Shown piece after piece: positions 39,805 to 49,429 of a stretch of DNA of 64,000 nt. The DNA is from Lobosporangium transversale (lineage: Eukaryota > Mortierellomycota > Mortierellomycetes > Mortierellales > Mortierellaceae). The notes beneath the pieces were generated by a model. That model made no database searches, was not told where the DNA came from, and saw only the letters and a list, made by a program, of their open reading frames with translations. The first letter of the stretch is position 1; every line of letters starts with the position of its first letter. Made by a program: the position numbers and the translations under genes. The DNA is taken from contig NW_019029061.1 in NCBI RefSeq assembly GCF_002105155.1, forward strand, positions 29,152 through 93,151. Reading direction: 5' to 3'.

Positions 39805-42800
39805 ATGGCTACTGCCTTTCACGCAAACGCCACTGCTTATTCGAAACGGACGATCCATTCTCTCTTTCATGACCCTGTGGGCTCTTCTGCCCTATCAAAA
39901 ACTATTGTCTCTGATACTTCTTTCCCCCATTTAAAGTCCTCCAGTTCCCAACAATCTTCTTCAATGCCTTCGTCTGTTCCTTCTTCTCCTTCCTCCTGCT
40001 CTCCCGCGAGTACTCATCGTACCTCTGCGCATTCTGGACATGCCTTGGCGACCCGTCCAAGAAAGTATATTGGACACTATGATATTGCCGACAGAACATT
40101 CCAACTTCTTTCTCGGTAAGGACAAAGTGGACGATCACTTTTTTTTTTTTTTTTTTTTTTATTCATGGTACTTAAATCACAGAGTTTACTTTAGCACCTT
40201 GACTTGCATATTGCATCTTGCCTTGACACCCCCTTGACTTTTTATTTTATATGAACAAAATTTTCTCGGATCCTCTGAAACAATTTCTTCATAGACATCG
40301 CGCTGCGGCATGCATCCTGTTTTGGTCATTGACCATCCTACTGGACATTCTATTGCAGCTGCCTATCGAATGGTTCTTTCTATTCTATTTCATCCTTGCG
40401 CTCGTATTCCGCATTTTCTTCATTGGTGGTCATATCGTACTGATCTCCATCGGCGCCATGTGCATTTCCAACGCTATAGTCTTTTATACTGTCCCCTTCA
40501 GCTTCACCTCTCCTTTTGCTACAGGCGTAGCATTCGGCTTGATGGTCAGCTTAATTCATGGCCTCAATCTCAAGGGCGTTATCCTCGCCATGACCATGTA
40601 TATGCTCAAACCCTACATCGAACGACAAACTCTGATCGCCTCTCTCAATCCACCCGCTGTTCCCTCCATCGTATTTCTAGCCCCATTAGCATCTTTTTGC
40701 TCAGCATTTGGTGTGCTTTGGTTATTGTATGATCTCTTTGGATATCTTCATGCCTCAACAGACGACCTACGGGACTTTTTTGGGATCACCTTGCCAGCAC
40801 CCTCCATCGTCACGCTCAAAGATGTCAAAGACAGGAGTATCACCCTTAACTGGCAATGCTCATCTCAGGCAACCATTTCAAAACATCTAATCGAAATCGA
40901 TGGACTTATCATTGGTGAGAGTGGCAAGCAGGAGACCAGCGTCGTCATCCAAGGTCTCTACCCTGACAATACTTATCGAATACGGCTCTGGGCTATCACC
41001 GCCCGTAATTGGAAAACACCAAGTGATTATGTTGTTGTACGGACTCTTGCATCCGTTCCTGTTGAACTTGAACTTAGCACAGGTAATTATAACCCAACTG
41101 AAAAAAATATTTACTTTCATTTTTTTAAGCTTCCTTAATTAATTTTTTTCGAACCTTTTCTTTCTTTCACCTGATATTGTGGATAATTAGCTGAAAATGC
41201 GCGACGGGAAAGCGAAATGATTAAGCAGTTGATAAAGGAGACCGAGCATATGCAATTAAACAAAGAGAGAGAGCAGGAAGTAATAGACACAACAACTGTG
41301 CAAAGACAGGACAGCTCTGCTGAGGGGAACAAAAATACATCCTCATCCGGAAAAGACGGTGATGGATCTAAAACTTCTGCGACTCAGCCCTCTACTTTAG
41401 TAGAGGATGGCCCTGCAGGAAGCCCGGCCACAGGAGTTACAGACGAACAAATCGCTGCATTGAGAATACAACTTCAAGGAAAGGAGGCAGCCCATGCACT
41501 ACTCATTCAACAACTCACTGACCTTGAAAAGCAGTATAAACAGCAGGAAGAAAAATTGAAGAATGAAATCTCTGCACTTCGGGAGCAACAAAAACTGGAG
41601 GATGAGCCCCGACAACTGGCCAAAGCAAAACTGAAGGAGCTGCAAGAAAGTTTGCGAGAAGCAGAGGCTCACAAGAGTAAAATTGAAAAGGAACATCGAA
41701 TGGAAGTTGAGAAACGACAACGGGCTGCGGAGCAATTGGAGGCTAAGCATCGGAAGCTAGAGTCCTTGCAGCGGACATTGAGACAAAGCGAGGAGAGGTT
41801 CCAATCAGAAAAAAAATCTCATCGTCAGCAAATGCACGACCTTGAGGCTGCTCTCAAGAAGCGATCAGAGGATGTCAAGGCTGCAGAGTCTTCTTTAAAG
41901 GCCATGCAAGAGTCCCAAAAGGAGCTTTATAATACTATTGAGGTCAAGGAGTTAGAGCTCCAAAAGTTGCAGGCGACTATTCACTTACCAAAGGGTCATC
42001 TCTCATGGGAACAAAAGAGCAAGGATCTGGACGTTCGCTGCACGCGTTTGACACAGCAGCTTGCACAGTATAAAGCCGAAAATCAACAACTTCAGGAACA
42101 ACTTGCAGAGGCTTCCAAGAATATCAGCCATGTGAAATCAGCACGGGAAGCCCGCAGGGCGCAAGTGGAGGCAAGGAAGGCTGCTACAGCAGAAGCACAG
42201 TCTACGCAAAACTACTTGGAGCAGCAAAGTCAAGACACTAGATCAACCTGGGTTAGAGCTAGCTGGAATAATAACCCTGGAATACAGATCCTGAACGGGC
42301 TATTCCAGGATGATACATTTTTAGGAGATGCTAGATCGACACCTGTGCGTAAGATAACTGGTCCACCTCCTGGACTTCCAGCCAAGGCCAGCAACTCGTC
42401 TGAATCAATTAAAGCGATGGAGTCCAGTGCTCCAGGATATGGGCGTTCGCGAAAGAATTCTATAACCCAAAACAGCTCAACAAGTCCTGGCTCTCCATCG
42501 CGATCCAATGCTCATGTTGGACAGCCGTTCGAATCCCAACGATACAGCATGAGCCCTCGAGCTCGCTTCCAGGCCGTGGGACAGGTTCATTCGCCGCCGA
42601 TTGCTCATGGGCAACCTCATTGGGGAGGACCACCCTCATCGGGAGTTAAACCTGGATCCATTTCAGCCGGTGCCGGAAACAAACTATCTTTGGCTGAACT
42701 TGAATCCAAAGGCTCATCCAACATTGCATCCAATCAATCATACAATTACCATCGACTCTTCGGGACTCCTACGTCGATGGATATGTCTTCAGGAATGCTT

Positions 42801-43844
42801 TCAGAAGCTGGAATGGCTAACGAGCATCAGCTGAATGAACAAACTGTAATCAAAACAATGTTCGAGGCGCCAGACACACTGGATTTACGCCATCCTCTGC
42901 GTACTGTTGGAAACCACTCCTCCTTAGTGGCACAGTCCAAGATCCTTCCTTCACACCTCCGATCAGCCTCCACTCCTGGGATCCCTTCACCGCTTTCATC
43001 TCCAATTGCCACCACACTGCAGCCCTATCAATCATCATCGCCATCTTGGGACCTCAAGCCCATCGGTCGCCATGGAACTCTGGATCGAATGCACAGTCAG
43101 GCTGAAGGAAGTTCCAGCTCACTTAACTACTCCGATTCATCCTCACCAACATCGCCTCATCTCTCTTCACTCAACCAGGTCGGACAAGGATTTACACGCA
43201 AGTCACTGATCAGGAAGTCTTCTGCAGATCGAGGCTTTTGGCCAGGATATGACAGCGCAGATGGTGGCTGGGCTCGAGGTCCAGAGGGCTCATACAGCCC
43301 TATGCTTCATGGCACTCATGATCTTTGGGGTCAGAATGATGGACGGTTCAAGTCAGCTGCTCGACATTCAGGCATTTCATCTGTACGGGATGTCCAGAAT
43401 ATTGGAATAGAGAGTCTGTTACCTAGCCCTAACGGCTCGTCTGTGTCTTCGCTAGACACTGGAACGCCTCTATCTATGGATGCTATCGCATTTGCAGATC
43501 ATTACTTTAGCAGTCGAAGCCATCGTGGATTCGAAGCCCCTTCATCTCTATCTTCCGCAGCGTTCTCCAGTGCAACCATCAAACAGCCCATGATGACGGA
43601 TAATTCTATCAACTTGAGCGGTGCAGGAGCAGGAGGAGGAGGGGGAGGATCTTCAGCTTCATCCAGACTTGTAAGTGGTGGCGGTATTGGTCCGATAAAT
43701 ACTTTGTCTGCTTTGGATCCAACTACCAATGTTAGTGGAAATGATGAGACGGACATATTCGGATACGGTCTCAAACTAAACCCTTTTGGATGGACAATTC
43801 CAACAGAAAATTATAACGATCAGGATATTCAAGCCAAGGAATAA
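39805..43844 (+). CDS. multi-span membrane protein with FN3 domain and long coiled coil, 1250 aa
   Basis: Three exons: 39805-40115, 40295-41082 and 41191-43844, exactly 1251 codons. The junction TCT CG|A CAT joins TFQLLSR to HRAAACILFW, showing that the Ser-rich N-terminal exon and the membrane exon are one gene. Residues 1-103 are Ser-rich and basic. About 107-262 hold four to five hydrophobic spans (ACILFWSLTILLDILLQL, FFLFYFILALVFRIFFIG, VFLAPLASFCSAFGVLWLLY). About 271-356 is a fibronectin type III domain (APSIVTLKDVKDRSITLNW ... NTYRIRLWAITA). About 370-712 is a Glu/Lys/Gln coiled coil. The remaining ~540 residues are Ser/Pro/Gly-rich with a short poly-Gly. It probably is a membrane-anchored scaffold. 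I do not recognise a named family. Its stop is 51 bp from the stop of the convergent gene. Confidence 0.8.
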
Positions 43845-43895
43845 ACAGATGCATTTTTTTTTTTTTTTTTTTTTTTTTAGCCATTGATATATAAT

Positions 43896-44171
43896 TTATT
43901 TCAAATGAAAGCTAGATCTGGTCAACCTCTTCGTTTTTGTTTTTGTACTTTGTTTTGATTCCGCATCTTTTAATTGAGCAGCACGTCCGACCAAAGAGCC
44001 AATCATTTCATTATACCGTTCAGAATCCATGATCATCTGTTCTCTTTGATCAAGCCAATAGGTGAGCTCGTCTGAAGCCTGACGGGTGTATTCTGTAAGC
44101 TGTGCAATGATATCCTTCATTTCTTCTCCAGAGTATCCACCAAGGTTTTCTAAATCATCCCATCCCCCAAG

Positions 44172-44206
<35 letters not shown>

Positions 44207-45654
44207 AAATTATCTTAAGGAATGAAAACTTATAAAAAATATATATATCCTGAACCTTTTCTTTACCTGGTGTAAACTGACAGTAGGCCTGTACCGCTGC
44301 AATATCTATTGGCTTACGCTCCGGCATAGTCTCAGTACTGACAATCATGGGTGATGAAACCCTTGATCTTGCTAAAGATATATTGTTAAGTGAGTTGGGG
44401 ATGGAGGATGGCGTCACAACAGTCTGGGGTGCAAGGAAGAAAAAAAAAACACATATTTAAAATTTGATTCTAACTATAGTCTTAGGATGATGATAAACAT
44501 CAAGTATAAATGTGTAGATACCTGTTCCTTCGCAACAACGAGTCCTAATGAAGCATAGTACTCTTTCCTCAAGTTTGAGTGTTTCCATTGAAACTGTGGT
44601 GCTGCCTGAGAGGATGGAGAACTCGATTTTGCCAATGGACTCGTAGGATACTCAGTGCTACTATTTCTATTGTTGTTTTGCTGTTGCTGACGATGATGAT
44701 GGTGATAATGATGGTGAGTACTAATGTTATCATGGATTTGGAATGATTGTTCACATAATGAGGTCCACAGTTCTTGTTCTGCCAGCAACGAAGCCATGTC
44801 GAGTTCTTCCATATCTGTATTCAATAGACTTGGTGCAGAATAGTTGCCATGGTTATCATCGTCTTCAATAGGGTATAGTTCGGAAAGCTTCTCGAGTACG
44901 TAGTTTTCGACCTGAAGCGAGTTGACAGCAGTGAAATCAGGCGCAATCTAGGTTGTGTTTTTTTATGTTAGATGAAATAGAAAACAGTATCACGCCAAAA
45001 ACGTTTTTTGATAGAGGAGAGAGAGAAAAGAAAAAGAAAACGAAAAAGGCAAAGATGACGAACCACAACTGGTGCCTCCTCTGCTACGGGGGCTGGAGTT
45101 GGCACCGGAGCAGAAACCTGTATCTGCACAGGTTCACCGAAAGGATTGCCATCTTCAACGCTCTCAAAGCTTCCAAAGTCATCGTCACCATCTGCTGTCT
45201 GAAAGCCATCACCGTCTGCAAAATCATTGAAATCACCGAATCCATCGTTATCATTGCCTGCAGCCTGAACCTCGCCAAAGTCACCAAAATCATCGTCGTC
45301 GTTGCTAGGCGCCGACATCTGGGTGGTTATTGCTGCTGTTGTTGTAGCTGTATCAAAAGCTCCAAATCCATCATCTTCAAACAAGTCATTATTCCTGCGC
45401 CCTTCAACACCAAGGGTAGTAGTGTTGTTATTAATATCCTGTGCAGATCCGAAATCACCAAAATCATCGAGGTTATCATCATTCTTTCCTGATATACGAT
45501 CATTAATGGTATTGGGAGAAAAAAGGTCTCCTTCGACAACTACGCTGTTCTCTGACTCATCGGATGGTTGTTTTGGGGCTGGTTCATCAGCGGCGGCAAT
45601 GTTCTGCTGCTGCTGCTCTTCCTGTGATTCCTGATGTTCTTCCATGGTGGACAT
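43896..45654 (-). CDS. aftiphilin-like clathrin/AP-1 accessory protein, 475 aa
   Basis: Four exons: 45654-45064, 44947-44522, 44423-44267 and 44149-43896, exactly 476 codons. The first donor is either 45064 or 45067; both keep frame but neither is a strong consensus. The N-terminal third is acidic and carries repeated Phe-based motifs: DDFGDFG (twice), DGFGAF, DGFGDFNDF, DDDFGSF. Motifs of the form F-G-acidic-F bind the ear domains of AP-1 gamma and GGA adaptors. Residues about 310-335 read APQFQWKHSNLRKEYYASLG, which resembles the clathrin-binding box of aftiphilin (QW...S....L.SLG). The C-terminus is predicted helical (DIIAQLTEYTRQASDELTYW). The gene therefore probably works in clathrin-coated vesicle traffic at the trans-Golgi or endosome. 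The start could also be the second ATG at 45645, which has the better context (ACCATGG). Confidence 0.72.
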
Positions 45655-45814
45655 TGGACTCGGTTTTTTTGGCTGGGAGATGAGATGAGGCAAAAAAAAA
45701 AAAAGCTGAGTTTTGTGTGACGCGCCTTTCTGTATTGATCCGTTTTAATAAGACAAACTTTTTATGTATTTTTTTTTAACATTAGCATTGCTATCATCCT
45801 TGGAGCAGACAATC
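45655..45814. promoter_or_regulatory. 160 bp divergent promoter region, aftiphilin-like / POP4
   Basis: The start codons of two divergent genes lie only 160 bp apart. The interval contains A12 (45693-45704) and T9 tracts but no TATA-like box that I trust. Promoter function is inferred from the arrangement. Confidence 0.5.
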
Positions 45815-46953
45815 ATGGACAATCAGGATCGACAAGAACTTAGTCTCTATAGTAAACTACCCGACAATGTGCGCAAGAGTGCAGGGATTCAGGACAGCGT
45901 ACGGAATTTTTTTTTTTTTCTGACTAATTCTTTATTGCTATGCGATACTTGGTACAAAAGTGAAAGCTAAACCTTACCTTTATTCCATTCCTTTTTTACA
46001 TCATATCGATATTAAAAATAATAACGACGACAACAACCATCTATAACAAAAAAAAAAAAAAAAAAAAGCTTGTTGGGGCATCTATGAAAGGCACACAGGC
46101 ATTACAAGCATTTGTTCCTAAATACGTTGAAAATGCAATCGTGGAAGGTTTTGACAAGGAAGAAGTCTACAAAACGAAGGTGAAGAACAAAGCGGTCATG
46201 CTTGACAACCCTCCCAGTAAAGCGACAAACGAAGTTAGAGAGAAGCAGAAGCAACGACGGAGAGCCAACAAGTCAAAGGCATTGACAGCAAAAGAGAAGA
46301 GGGCTTTTGAGGTGTATCACATTCCTGTGGAGGCGAGAAAGTAAGCATAAGCAAAAACATGTCATTATAGTCATTATATTTTTTTTCTTATTCAAGTCTC
46401 CAGATCAAGGGTACTAAATATCTTAACCTGGGCGATTATATCCTAGATATGAATCTTTTCTTCCCTTGCATGATTTATGGAAGGGTTACATGGAGGAACT
46501 CTTTGGACCAAGCAATCCTGTCGCGTTTACTCAAAAACTTCTCAAGGCTGATTTCCACGGAGCAATCATCACTGGTAAAAAAAAAAAAAAAAAAAAAAAG
46601 GGGTCTGTTTTTGAAACTTCGAGATGATTGCCTAAAACTCATTCTCTATTCCTTTACTACGCATTCAAAATCACCCAGTTGCACAATCAAAATGCCCTAC
46701 GTATGTTGGTGCAAGTGGTATTGTTGCTCAAGAAACCGAAAACGTTTTCAAAATTATCACTGCGGCCGATGCGCTTCGAGGTACCTTGTTTTATCCATTT
46801 TTATCTTTTTTGAATAATGCAGTGTATTGCAGTGCTCCTATGCGAACTGAAATTTTGTCAATTGATATTTATTTTTTTAATCTGAAACATCATAATTGAC
46901 AAAATTTCAGTTCGAATAGGAGCACTGATGTATTGTAACAATGAATTCATGGA

Positions 46954-46986
<33 letters not shown>

Positions 46987-47133
46987 ATTTATTTAGTGAT
47001 CCCTAAGACCAACAACGTATTTACTGTTCGTATCCGTAATTCAGTTTTTACAGTGCATGGAAACCAGTTCCGGTATAGAGCATCGCATCGAAGCTCCAAG
47101 AAGTTCAAATCAAAACCTACGATTGATCTTTGA
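45815..47133 (+). CDS. POP4: RNase P/MRP protein subunit POP4 (Rpp29), 240 aa
   Basis: Five exons: 45815-45898, 46069-46340, 46447-46574, 46679-46780 and 46997-47133, exactly 241 codons. Recognised by the Rpp29 core in the second half: YESFLPLHDLWKGYMEELFG, LLKADFHGAII, SKCPTYVGASGIVAQETENVF, KIITAADALRVIPKTNNVF and RYRASHRSSKKFKSKPTIDL. This order of blocks is diagnostic of the family, which binds the RNA of RNase P (tRNA 5' processing) and RNase MRP (rRNA processing) in the nucleus and nucleolus. The N-terminal half is basic (REKQKQRRRANKSKALTAKE). Exon 1 joins exon 2 at an A-rich acceptor (AAAAAAG|CTTGTT), so that junction is the least certain. Intron 4 carries a complete MITE insertion. 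Confidence 0.92.
46830..46927. mobile_element. foldback MITE family A, copy 1 (in POP4 intron 4)
   Basis: A 98 bp near-perfect palindrome. The left arm starts CAGTGCTCCTATGCGAACTG and the right arm is its reverse complement, with arms of about 37 bp around an AT-rich loop. Flanking 8-mers are GTGTATTG and ATGTATTG, a 7/8 match that looks like an 8 bp target-site duplication. CAG-starting ends and 8 bp duplications are typical of hAT-type elements. Confidence 0.8.
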
Positions 47134-48166
47134 TCAAGGCAACTGATAAAACTGGTATGGCAGAAACGATATCAAACATGTACTATAGTAAAAGCAACTC
47201 TAATAACGATAGTGTTAATAATAATAAATGGAGACAAATGACGCTTATCATGAGGAGAGACAAAGTAATGTGGATTCATCACCCTCTCTTTCTTTTTCTT
47301 ATCAATCATTTTATCACCTTTTTCAAAATCATTTTATCACAATTGATTGATCATATTTTCGCTTTTTCATAATCATTTGACCATCTTTTTCGCCTTTCAC
47401 AATTACTTTGACCATTTTCACCTTTTCTCAATCTTCCTCCTTTCTCCTTACACATCAGCCAGCTTCTTTTCTCCACCAGTCAGTTCCTCTTCTCCACCAG
47501 CCGGCTCCTTTTCTTCACCACTAGCCATTCTTTGCTCTTGTATCTTTTAGATCTTTGAAGGTATTTGTCTTTGTCCTGTTTAATGATTATTCATATGGAC
47601 TAAGATGGTATTGGGAAGCTTTAAAAACACCCTTCTGTTGCGTAAACGAATTAAAAACCTCTCAAATCTCTCTATAGCCTTAATCTGAAGTGTTCCTTTG
47701 CGAGAAGTACATCAAGGACTATGCTACGACGCAAAAACTGGGCTCTCCTATTTGGGATTACCACTCTCCATCACTCACTATTAAGATGGTCAACTCAAGG
47801 GGAATGTTGAAAAGGTAACCGTGCTCCGCAAAGGGGACGATACCGTCTCTTGACCAAGGTATTCAGTATCAATGGGAGCAAAAGTGACTCGCATCTAGTG
47901 GCAGAAAATTTTAGGAAAAAACCTTAGTCCTAATTTTGCACCATCGCAGTCACACTGCCCATGTTTTACTAAAGGCACTCATTTTGGGGTACATCTAAGA
48001 GTCCATCATCATCTCTGCACACTCAGAAAAGTTATTATTCTCCTTAATATATAATCTATAAACTATAATGGGCGGCGACTTGAATAAAAGAAAGAGGCAG
48101 TTGCGAGATGCTCGACAAAAAAAAAGCACAGCGCAATTTGTTGAAGCAGAACAGTCTTCACAGATA
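47134..48166. other. spacer leading into the repeat-rich region
   Basis: Contains degenerate tandem repeats (TTTTTCATAATCATTTGACC-like units at 47316-47430; TCTCCACCAG units at 47468-47520) and the exon-like relic at 47690-47817. No complete gene. Confidence 0.55.
47690..47817 (+). pseudogene. possible isolated exon or gene relic
   Basis: An open stretch of about 41 codons reads SEVFLCEKYIKDYATTQKLG and continues SPIWDYHSPSLTIKMVNSRG before a possible donor (AAAAG|GTAACC) or stop. The composition looks protein-like, unlike the surrounding AT-rich DNA. No partner exon was found on either side and I do not recognise the family. Confidence 0.25.
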
Positions 48167-48205
48167 CACTAACATCCAAAACTGAATCAATAATTCATTC
48201 TAATG

Positions 48206-48240
<35 letters not shown>

Positions 48241-48521
48241 CATTCCTAAGAACCGTATATGCATACAACATTCATACTTTGTTTTAATTAAGCTCCCGTC
48301 TTCTTCTACGTTATAGTTATGCGCTGTGATATTGGCTTGTCTCATTTGGAAAGCTAATGACTTTTTTGTTCGTTTAGGCTACTAGTTCAGTTTTGTAGGT
48401 GGTCTAAAATGTTGCCCATGACAACTTCCGGACGTCATATAATGCAAGTAAAAGAAAGACTTTTCCCTCTTTACTTTATAAACGCTTGCTTAATTCTGTC
48501 TTAACTATATCTTCACGGAAT

Positions 48522-48779
48522 ATGAGACCAACTCCACAAAGGGAAGTCAACGAAGCCAGGAGGTTAATGATGGGAGGCATGTCTACTAGGGAAGCAGCTG
48601 CTAGCGTTGGTATATCACAAGGGACGGCCACCAGGATCTATGCAAGAAATAAGGAGTACATGCCAGTCAATAATGACGGTCGACCAAGGAAAGTACCTAG
48701 AGAGATCATGCAGTATCTTAGGGTGAACATGAAACAAAGTACACTCAAGACTGCAGTTGAGACCACTCTCAGAGCCAAC
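48522..48779 (+). pseudogene. truncated Tc1-type transposase, helix-turn-helix part
   Basis: The reading frame starts MRPTPQREVNEARRLMMGGM and continues STREAAASVGISQGTATRIY. This is a paired-type helix-turn-helix that binds the element ends. It continues through NNDGRPRKVPREIMQYLRVN, the GRPR hinge and second HTH, before running into MITE B copy 1 at 48780. The DDE catalytic domain is absent. Confidence 0.78.
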
Positions 48780-48883
48780 CAGTGCTCCTATTCGATAATC
48801 GAATGAAATTCGAATGCATATAAATTTTTTTTTTTTTGCAGTGCATTCGAATTCTATTCGATTATCGAATAGGAGCCCCCTGC
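48780..48883. mobile_element. foldback MITE family B, copy 1 (nested in T1)
   Basis: About 100 bp. Left arm CAGTGCTCCTATTCGATAAT, right arm ends ATTATCGAATAGGAGC, with a T12 loop and inner GAATGCA/TGCATTC inverted motifs. Its outer motif is shared with family A. It interrupts the transposase frame of T1. I see no clean target-site duplication. Confidence 0.78.
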
Positions 48884-49429
48884 TATGGCGTAGAAGAAGA
48901 CGGGAGCTTTACTAAAACAAAGTATGAATGTTGTATGCATATACGGTTCCTAGGAAAGAAAAAAAAAGAAATGTACATTGGAATGAATTATTGATTCAGT
49001 TTTGCATGTTAGTGTAAAACTATCCTTGAACCTATTCTTGTTCTTCGACTCATTACTATCCTAGTTGCTCATCCACTCAACTTTCCTTGCAATACTGTAG
49101 TCCGTGCTAGAACTGATGAAGTAAAATGAATTTAACAACAATCATTCCTCATTCTCTCTTCCATTTCTTTTGATCTGCTCCCGCTATTGTGGTTCATTAT
49201 TCTTATTAGCCTCGCCTCCATGAATACTTCAGCGCTGTTCACATCCTATGACGCATCAGTTGCGGAAAAAGTACATGTCAGGAATGTCCATTCAATACTC
49301 ATCAAGAAGGTAAGGATGCCACGCAAGGCTGAAGAAGAACAATAATAAAAAGAAGTATGGAGAAGCAATAAAAAATAAAGAGATCAAAAGTTTTAGTTTG
49401 CCACAGTTCACGGAGACATTCAAAGCAAA

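Larger units (their letters stand above)
48167..49014. mobile_element. Tc1/mariner-like element T1, internally shortened copy
   Basis: The ends are long inverted repeats of about 130-150 bp: left CACTAACATCCAAAACTGAA (48167), right the reverse complement of CACTAACATGCAAAACTGAA (ends 49014). Both ends are flanked by TA, the Tc1/mariner target duplication. Inside is the N-terminal part of a transposase (48522 onward), cut short by a nested MITE (48780-48883). The rest of the transposase is missing, so the copy is non-autonomous. Confidence 0.82.

Noticed and set aside
40251-40294. ATG at 40252 as an independent start of the membrane/FN3 protein
   Set aside because: Splicing 40115 to 40295 joins the upstream Ser-rich exon in phase and skips this ATG, which lies inside the intron close to its acceptor.
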